Assembly: GCF_900324475.1 (NCBI RefSeq)
Contig: NZ_LT992502.1
Location: 4,588,001-4,652,000 of the forward strand
From: Enterobacter bugandensis
GTDB lineage: Bacteria; Pseudomonadota; Gammaproteobacteria; Enterobacterales; Enterobacteriaceae
Length of the DNA: 64,000 nt
Reading direction: 5' to 3'
Part shown: piece after piece, positions 59,076 to 64,000 of the stretch
Numbering within the stretch: position 1 is the stretch's first letter
Layout: the number at the start of each line of letters is the position of its first letter
Notes under the pieces: model-generated
What the model was told of the DNA's origin: nothing
The model's input: only the letters and a program-made list of their open reading frames with translations
Databases searched by the model: none
Position numbers and translations under genes: made by a program

Positions 59076-59164
59076 TGCACCAATATGGTGCTTAATGTTC
59101 ACATTGAAGCACTATACTGGTGCAACAAATCCATCATGGTGCAGCCCTTTTGCACTATGGTGCG
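59076..59164 (+). promoter_or_regulatory. NtrC enhancer cluster upstream of glnA
   Basis: Two strong dyads, TGCACCAATATGGTGCT (59076-59092) and GCACTATACTGGTGCA (59109-59124), match the TGCAC-N5-GGTGC pattern of NtrC sites, with centres about 32 bases apart (three helical turns). A weaker site TGCACTATGGTGCG lies at 59151-59164. They are 73-137 bases upstream of the sigma-54 promoter, as in E. coli. Confidence 0.92.
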
Positions 59165-59196
59165 CATGATAACGCCTTTTTGGGGTGTTTTAAAAG

Positions 59197-59213
59197 TTGG
59201 CACAGATTTCGCT
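59197..59213 (+). promoter_or_regulatory. Sigma-54 promoter glnAp2
   Basis: TTGGCACAGATTTCGCT carries the -24 GG and -12 GC elements at the correct spacing and is the same as the glnAp2 promoter recalled from E. coli. Transcription would begin about 12 bases downstream of the -12 element. Confidence 0.92.
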
Positions 59214-59301
59214 TTATAAAAAATACATGGCAACAGCCAGTACCAACAGAAATTGAAGACCTCGTTACCACGACGACAATGACCAATCTGGAGAGTTAAG
59301 T

Positions 59302-60711
59302 ATGTCCGCTGAACACGTTTTGACGATGCTGAACGAACATGAAGTGAAGTTTGTTGATCTGCGCTTCACCGATACCAAAGGTAAAGAACAGCACGTCACA
59401 ATCCCTGCTCATCAGGTGAACGCCGAATTCTTTGAAGAAGGCAAAATGTTTGACGGCTCCTCCATTGGTGGCTGGAAAGGCATTAACGAATCCGACATGG
59501 TTCTGATGCCAGACGCAACCACTGCGGTCATTGATCCGTTCTTCGAAGAACCAACCCTGATCATCCGCTGCGACATCCTCGAGCCCGGCACGCTGCAGGG
59601 CTACGACCGCGACCCACGTTCTATCGCAAAACGCGCTGAAGAGTACCTGCGTTCTACCGGCATCGCGGACACCGTTCTGTTCGGGCCAGAGCCAGAGTTC
59701 TTCCTGTTCGACGACATCCGCTTCGGTGCCTCTATTTCTGGCTCCCACGTGGCTATCGACGACATCGAAGGCGCATGGAACTCTTCCACCAAATACGAAG
59801 GTGGTAACAAAGGTCACCGTCCTGGTGTGAAAGGCGGTTACTTCCCGGTTCCTCCGGTCGACTCTGCGCAGGACATTCGTTCCACCATGTGTCTGGTGAT
59901 GGAAGAGATGGGCCTGGTTGTTGAAGCGCACCACCACGAAGTGGCGACTGCGGGTCAGAACGAAGTGGCAACCCGCTTCAACACCATGACCAAAAAAGCG
60001 GACGAAATTCAGATCTACAAATACGTTGTGCACAACGTTGCGCACCGTTTCGGTAAAACCGCGACCTTCATGCCAAAACCAATGTTTGGCGACAACGGTT
60101 CCGGTATGCACTGCCACATGTCTCTGTCCAAGAACGGTACCAACCTGTTCTCTGGCGACAAATATGCCGGTCTGTCCGAGCAGGCGCTGTATTACATCGG
60201 TGGTGTTATCAAACACGCTAAAGCGATCAACGCCCTGGCGAACCCAACCACTAACTCCTACAAGCGTCTGGTCCCGGGCTACGAAGCGCCAGTTATGCTG
60301 GCCTACTCTGCGCGTAACCGTTCTGCTTCCATCCGTATCCCGGTGGTGGCGTCGCCAAAAGCGCGTCGTATCGAAGTGCGCTTCCCGGACCCAGCGGCTA
60401 ACCCATACCTGTGCTTCGCTGCGCTGCTGATGGCCGGTCTGGACGGTATCAAGAACAAGATCCACCCAGGCGAAGCGATGGACAAAAACCTGTACGACCT
60501 GCCGCCAGAAGAAGCGAAAGAGATCCCACAGGTTGCTGGCTCTCTGGAAGAAGCCCTGCAGGCGCTGGATGCAGACCGCGAGTTCCTGACTGCGGGTGGC
60601 GTATTCACTGACGACGCTATCGATGCTTACATCGCCCTGCGTACTGAAGAGAACGACCGCGTGCGTATGACTCCGCATCCGGTTGAGTTCGAACTGTACT
60701 ACAGCGTTTAA
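59302..60711 (+). CDS. glnA: Glutamine synthetase, type I
   Basis: The 469-residue dodecameric enzyme makes glutamine from glutamate, ammonia and ATP. Visible elements are [12 protein letters not shown], the metal/glutamate site in [27 protein letters not shown], and the adenylylation site NLYDLPPEE (codon 398, Tyr397 in the numbering without Met). The tyrosine places it under GlnE control. A bipartite NtrC/sigma-54 control region precedes it, and a terminator separates part of the transcription from glnLG. Confidence 0.99.
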   Translation: MSAEHVLTMLNEHEVKFVDLRFTDTKGKEQHVTIPAHQVNAEFFEEGKMFDGSSIGGWKGINESDMVLMPDATTAVIDPFFEEPTLIIRCDILEPGTLQGYDRDPRSIAKRAEEYLRSTGIADTVLFGPEPEFFLFDDIRFGASISGSHVAIDDIEGAWNSSTKYEGGNKGHRPGVKGGYFPVPPVDSAQDIRSTMCLVMEEMGLVVEAHHHEVATAGQNEVATRFNTMTKKADEIQIYKYVVHNVAHRFGKTATFMPKPMFGDNGSGMHCHMSLSKNGTNLFSGDKYAGLSEQALYYIGGVIKHAKAINALANPTTNSYKRLVPGYEAPVMLAYSARNRSASIRIPVVASPKARRIEVRFPDPAANPYLCFAALLMAGLDGIKNKIHPGEAMDKNLYDLPPEEAKEIPQVAGSLEEALQALDADREFLTAGGVFTDDAIDAYIALRTEENDRVRMTPHPVEFELYYSV

Positions 60712-60795
60712 TTTAGTTGTTTTACCCGGCGTCAAAAGCGCCGGGGGTAGTTGCCGTGGAAACTTTTAGCCCATCTCCGGATGGGCTTTTTTCTC
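60700..60795 (+). ncRNA. glnZ: GlnZ-like 3' UTR small RNA of glnA
   Basis: The glnA 3' end contains an intrinsic terminator (AGCCCAT / ATGGGCT stem at 60768-60787 followed by TTTTTTCT). In E. coli and Salmonella an Hfq-binding sRNA (GlnZ) is processed from this part of glnA mRNA and ends at the equivalent terminator. The 5' processing end is unknown here. Confidence 0.45.
60768..60795 (+). terminator. Intrinsic terminator after glnA
   Basis: The 7-base stem AGCCCAT/ATGGGCT with a six-base loop is followed by six T. It separates glnA from glnLG, with partial read-through known in E. coli. Confidence 0.9.
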
Positions 60796-60842
60796 CACCA
60801 ACAACCTGATCTCTCGCGCTTTTTACGCCGAAACCGCTATAC

Positions 60843-60859
60843 TGCACTAAAACAGTGCA
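60843..60859 (+). promoter_or_regulatory. NtrC site at the glnL promoter
   Basis: TGCACTAAAACAGTGCA is a dyad of the NtrC type, 22 bases before the glnL start. In E. coli NtrC bound here represses glnLp. Confidence 0.8.
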
Positions 60860-60880
60860 ACGACTCCAGGAGACTGCTGA

Positions 60881-61930
60881 ATGGCAACTGGCACGCTGCC
60901 CGATGCTGGGCAGATCCTCAATTCTTTGATTAACAGCATCCTGCTGGTCGACGACGAGCTGGCCGTCCACTATGCCAACCCGGCGGCTCAACAGCTGCTC
61001 GCCCAGAGTTCACGCAAACTGTTTGGCACCCCGCTTCCTGAATTGTTGAGCTATTTCTCGCTGAATATTGGCCTGATGCAGGAAAGTTTGCAGGCCGGTC
61101 AGGGGTTCACCGATAACGAAGTCACGCTGGTGATCGACGGGCGCTCACATATTCTTTCCCTTACCGCGCAACGTTTGCCGGAAGGACTGATCCTGCTGGA
61201 AATGGCGCCGATGGATAATCAGCGTCGCCTGAGCCAGGAGCAGCTTCAGCACGCGCAGCAAATTGCCGCCCGTGACCTGGTGCGCGGTCTCGCGCATGAA
61301 ATCAAAAACCCGCTGGGTGGGTTACGCGGCGCGGCGCAGCTTCTGACCAAGGCCCTGCCCGACCCTGCGCTGGCGGAGTACACCAACGTCATCATTGAGC
61401 AGGCGGACCGCCTGCGTAACCTGGTCGATCGCCTGCTCGGGCCGCAGCAGCCGGGTATGCACGTTTCAGAAAGCATTCATAAAGTCGCTGAACGGGTGGT
61501 GAAGCTCGTCTCCATGGAGCTGCCGGAGAACGTCACGCTGGTGCGTGATTACGACCCAAGCCTGCCGGAACTGGCGCATGACCCGGACCAGATTGAGCAG
61601 GTTCTGCTGAATATTGTGCGCAATGCCCTGCAGGCGCTGGGGCCGGAAGGCGGCGAGATTATTTTACGCACCCGCACCGCCTTCCAGCTTACGCTGCACG
61701 GCGTGCGCTATCGTCTGGCGGCACGCATCGACGTTGAGGATAACGGGCCTGGCATTCCTTCTCATCTGCAGGACACCCTGTTCTACCCAATGGTAAGCGG
61801 GCGCGAAGGCGGTACGGGACTGGGCTTATCTATCGCCCGCAGCTTGATCGATCAGCACTCCGGAAAAATTGAATTTACCAGTTGGCCGGGACATACCGAG
61901 TTTTCGGTTTTCCTGCCGATTAAAAAATAA
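60881..61930 (+). CDS. glnL: Nitrogen-regulation sensor kinase NtrB
   Basis: The 349-residue cytoplasmic kinase/phosphatase has an N-terminal PAS domain (about 10-110), the phospho-histidine in [17 protein letters not shown] (about residue 140), an N-box NIVRNALQA, and [11 protein letters not shown] near the end. It phosphorylates NtrC under nitrogen limitation and is inhibited by GlnB. glnG follows after 11 bases. Confidence 0.98.
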   Translation: MATGTLPDAGQILNSLINSILLVDDELAVHYANPAAQQLLAQSSRKLFGTPLPELLSYFSLNIGLMQESLQAGQGFTDNEVTLVIDGRSHILSLTAQRLPEGLILLEMAPMDNQRRLSQEQLQHAQQIAARDLVRGLAHEIKNPLGGLRGAAQLLTKALPDPALAEYTNVIIEQADRLRNLVDRLLGPQQPGMHVSESIHKVAERVVKLVSMELPENVTLVRDYDPSLPELAHDPDQIEQVLLNIVRNALQALGPEGGEIILRTRTAFQLTLHGVRYRLAARIDVEDNGPGIPSHLQDTLFYPMVSGREGGTGLGLSIARSLIDQHSGKIEFTSWPGHTEFSVFLPIKK

Positions 61931-61941
61931 AGGTGACGTTT

Positions 61942-63354
61942 ATGCAACGAGGGATAGTCTGGGTAGTCGATGACGATAGCTCCATCCGTTGGGTGCTTGA
62001 ACGCGCGCTCACAGGGGCAGGTTTAAGCTGCACGACGTTTGAGAGCGGCAGCGAGGTGCTCGACGCACTCACCACCAAAACGCCGGACGTTCTGCTGTCG
62101 GATATTCGCATGCCGGGCATGGACGGGCTGGCGCTGTTAAAGCAGATCAAACAGCGCCATCCTATGCTTCCGGTCATCATAATGACGGCTCATTCCGACC
62201 TGGATGCCGCGGTGAGCGCCTATCAGCAAGGGGCATTCGATTATCTGCCCAAACCGTTCGATATCGACGAAGCGGTGGCGCTGGTTGAGCGCGCGATTAG
62301 CCACTACCAGGAGCAACAACAGCCGCGCCACGCGCCCGATTTTGGGCCAACCACTGACATCATCGGGGAAGCGCCGGCGATGCAGGACGTGTTTCGCATT
62401 ATTGGCCGTCTGTCCCGCTCGTCCATCAGCGTGTTGATTAACGGGGAATCGGGTACAGGTAAAGAGCTGGTGGCGCATGCGTTACATCGCCACAGCCCGC
62501 GGGCAAAAGCGCCGTTTATCGCCCTCAATATGGCGGCGATCCCGAAGGATTTGATTGAGTCCGAGCTGTTCGGCCACGAAAAAGGGGCGTTTACCGGCGC
62601 GAATACCATTCGCCAGGGGCGCTTTGAGCAGGCTGACGGCGGCACGCTGTTCCTGGACGAGATCGGCGATATGCCGCTGGACGTTCAAACTCGCCTGCTG
62701 CGCGTGCTGGCCGACGGGCAGTTTTACCGCGTGGGCGGCTATGCGCCGGTGAAGGTGGACGTGCGTATTATCGCCGCGACGCACCAGAACCTGGAGCTGC
62801 GCGTGCAGGAGGGCAAATTCCGTGAGGATTTATTCCATCGCCTGAACGTGATCCGCGTCCACCTGCCGCCGCTGCGCGAGCGTCGGGAAGATATCCCGCG
62901 CCTGGCGCGTCATTTCCTGCAGGTGGCGGCCCGCGAGCTGGGCGTGGAAGCCAAGCAGCTTCACCCGGAAACCGATGCCGCCCTCACCCGTCTGGCGTGG
63001 CCGGGCAACGTACGCCAGCTGGAAAACACCTGCCGCTGGCTGACCGTGATGGCCGCCGGCCAGGAAGTGTTGATTCAGGATCTCCCTGCCGAACTGTTTG
63101 AAGCCACCGCGCCCGAAAGCAGCACCGGGCACGCGCTGCCAGACAGCTGGGCAACGCTGCTGGCGCAGTGGGCCGACCGCGCGCTGCGTTCCGGTCATCA
63201 AAACCTGCTGTCTGAGGCTCAGCCAGAGATGGAGCGTACGCTGTTGACCACCGCGCTTCGTCATACGCAGGGCCATAAGCAGGAAGCCGCGCGCCTGCTG
63301 GGATGGGGTCGTAATACCCTGACGCGCAAGCTGAAAGAGCTGGGAATGGAGTGA
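61942..63354 (+). CDS. glnG: Nitrogen-regulation response regulator NtrC
   Basis: The 470-residue sigma-54 activator has a receiver domain (VVDDDSS, phospho-acceptor Asp in LLSDIRMPGMDG near residue 54), an AAA+ domain with Walker A GESGTGKE, the sigma-54 contact loop GAFTGA, Walker B GGTLFLDEIGD, and a C-terminal Fis-type helix-turn-helix (HKQEAARLLGWGRNTLTRKLKELGM). ATG 61942 (MQRGIVWVVDDDSS) follows AGGTGACGTTT; an in-frame codon at 61933 is less likely. Confidence 0.98.
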   Translation: MQRGIVWVVDDDSSIRWVLERALTGAGLSCTTFESGSEVLDALTTKTPDVLLSDIRMPGMDGLALLKQIKQRHPMLPVIIMTAHSDLDAAVSAYQQGAFDYLPKPFDIDEAVALVERAISHYQEQQQPRHAPDFGPTTDIIGEAPAMQDVFRIIGRLSRSSISVLINGESGTGKELVAHALHRHSPRAKAPFIALNMAAIPKDLIESELFGHEKGAFTGANTIRQGRFEQADGGTLFLDEIGDMPLDVQTRLLRVLADGQFYRVGGYAPVKVDVRIIAATHQNLELRVQEGKFREDLFHRLNVIRVHLPPLRERREDIPRLARHFLQVAARELGVEAKQLHPETDAALTRLAWPGNVRQLENTCRWLTVMAAGQEVLIQDLPAELFEATAPESSTGHALPDSWATLLAQWADRALRSGHQNLLSEAQPEMERTLLTTALRHTQGHKQEAARLLGWGRNTLTRKLKELGME

Positions 63355-63465
63355 ACGTACGCCGCTGTGTAAAGGTTATTAATTGAGCGCAAATTGCCGT
63401 TATTTTGCGCTTTACTGTTCCGATGAGTTTTGTATGATCGTGCCCGGAAATTGGGGGGAACCATC

Positions 63466-63576
63466 ATGCTGGAATCATTAGTGACTTTACTGTCGAGCGG
63501 AGCAGCTGAAAGCCACACGCCACAAACTGCCGTTGCGGCGGTATTATGTGCGGCGCTGGTTGGGCTGTTTAGCTAG
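63466..63576 (+). CDS. yshB: Small protein YshB
   Basis: The 36-codon frame encodes a protein starting MLESLVTLLSSGAAE and ending HTPQTAVAAVLCAALVGLFS in two overlapping views, nearly the same as E. coli YshB (36 residues), a small membrane protein encoded between glnG and hemN. The second half is hydrophobic, one likely membrane helix. A strong GGGGGGAA site precedes the ATG. In Salmonella YshB is reported to affect intracellular replication; function is otherwise unknown. Confidence 0.88.
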   Translation: MLESLVTLLSSGAAESHTPQTAVAAVLCAALVGLFS

Positions 63577-63593
63577 CAGGTTGAAATGTAAAA

Positions 63594-63621
63594 GCCGGGT
63601 AGCGGCTTCGCCTTACCCGGC
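63594..63621. repeat. REP element between yshB and hemN
   Basis: GCCGGGTAGCGGC, TTCGCC and TTACCCGGC form a REP hairpin between the convergent yshB and hemN genes, nearly the same as the unit after cpxA. Confidence 0.85.
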
Positions 63622-63629
63622 TTTGCGCC

Positions 63630-64000
63630 TTAAATCACCCGTGAAAACTGCTGCATACGCGCCTTCTGGCGCAGATACGCGTCAAAGCACATGCAGATAT
63701 TACGGATCAACAGACGCCCTTTCGGCGTGACCTCAATCGCGTTTTCTGACACATCCACCAGCCCGTCTTTCGCCAGCGGTGCAATCAGCTTCAGGTCTTC
63801 CGCAAAATATTCGCTGAATGTCAGATCCCACTGTGCTTCCACGTCGCTAAAGTCGAGACGGAAGTTGCAGATAAGCGCCTTAATCACATCACGACGAATG
63901 CAGTCGTCACGGCTCAGCGCGATGCCGCGCCACAGCGCGTTGCCGGTTGCATCAACCTGCTGGTAGTAGAGCTTCAGCTCTTTCTGGTTCTGCGCGTAGC
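63630..64000 (-). CDS. hemN: Oxygen-independent coproporphyrinogen III dehydrogenase, C-terminal part
   Basis: The minus-strand frame is open to the window edge and gives about 123 C-terminal residues. YAQNQKELKLYYQQVDA, ALSRDDCIRRDVIKALICNF and TPKGRLLIRNICMCFDAYLR match the end of HemN (usual length about 457), which makes protoporphyrinogen IX without oxygen using radical SAM chemistry. The radical SAM core lies outside. It converges on yshB. Confidence 0.96.
   Translation of the reverse strand, partial: YAQNQKELKLYYQQVDATGNALWRGIALSRDDCIRRDVIKALICNFRLDFSDVEAQWDLTFSEYFAEDLKLIAPLAKDGLVDVSENAIEVTPKGRLLIRNICMCFDAYLRQKARMQQFSRVI

Noticed and set aside
59296..60735. A 479-codon minus-strand frame opposite glnA
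   Set aside because: It is a shadow of glnA's strongly biased codons; no start context or family similarity.

Overview
This is chromosomal DNA from a member of the Enterobacteriaceae, most likely Enterobacter or a close relative such as Lelliottia or Leclercia. Nearly every backbone gene is recognisable from Escherichia coli and follows the E. coli order of the glpK-to-hemN segment. Codon use is GC-rich, and REP-type hairpins lie between genes. The window opens inside glpK and closes inside hemN. No tRNA, rRNA, insertion sequence, prophage or CRISPR array was seen.

Layout. 1-4.6 kb: end of glpK, glpX, fpr, yiiR, yiiQ, tpiA. 4.6-14.3 kb: an SLC13-type permease not in the E. coli backbone, then cdh, sbp, pfkA, fieF, cpxP (with a CpxQ-like sRNA in its 3' end), cpxRA, yiiM and sodA. 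14.5-22.8 kb: the L-rhamnose regulon rhaT, rhaRS and rhaBAD, with fucO (lactaldehyde reductase) built into the catabolic operon before rhaM. 22.8-30.4 kb: a variable region with an Abi/HEPN-type gene, a chromosomal raffinose/melibiose operon (rafR-rafA-rafB with twin operators), an XRE-cupin regulator divergent from azlCD, and a small DUF1471 protein. 30.5-37.3 kb: fdhD and the selenoprotein formate dehydrogenase-O operon fdoGHI-fdhE. 37.3-37.9 kb: a HigBA-like toxin-antitoxin pair. 38-41 kb: fabY, dtd, yihY, yihX. 41-46.4 kb: a ToxR/MarT-like membrane regulator, a FidL-like protein, a LuxR-type regulator and a 976-residue autotransporter, resembling the Salmonella marT-fidL-misL arrangement. 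46.4-57 kb: the sulfoquinovose (sulfo-EMP) cluster csqR-yihV / yihU-yihT-yihS-yihQ-yihP-yihO-ompL, lacking yihR. 57-64 kb: bipA, glnA-glnL-glnG with NtrC enhancers and a sigma-54 promoter, yshB, and the end of hemN.

How the parts work together. Three sugar systems deliver carbon to glycolysis, represented here by tpiA, pfkA and glpX: rhamnose, alpha-galactosides and the plant sulfosugar sulfoquinovose. RhaD yields lactaldehyde, which the operon-encoded FucO can reduce. YihT yields dihydroxyacetone phosphate plus sulfolactaldehyde, which YihU reduces. Regulatory DNA is well preserved: a perfect CpxR box, CRP-type sites at rha and fdo, a Fur-like box at sodA, paired RafR operators, NtrC enhancers, and palindromes upstream of the toxin-antitoxin pair and azlC.

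Most of the window is well-known biology. The parts deserving a second look are the Abi/HEPN gene, the MarT/FidL/autotransporter locus, the toxin-antitoxin operator, fucO inside rha, the missing yihR, and identical terminators in inverted orientation at the two ends of the sulfoquinovose cluster. No clearly unprecedented system was identified.
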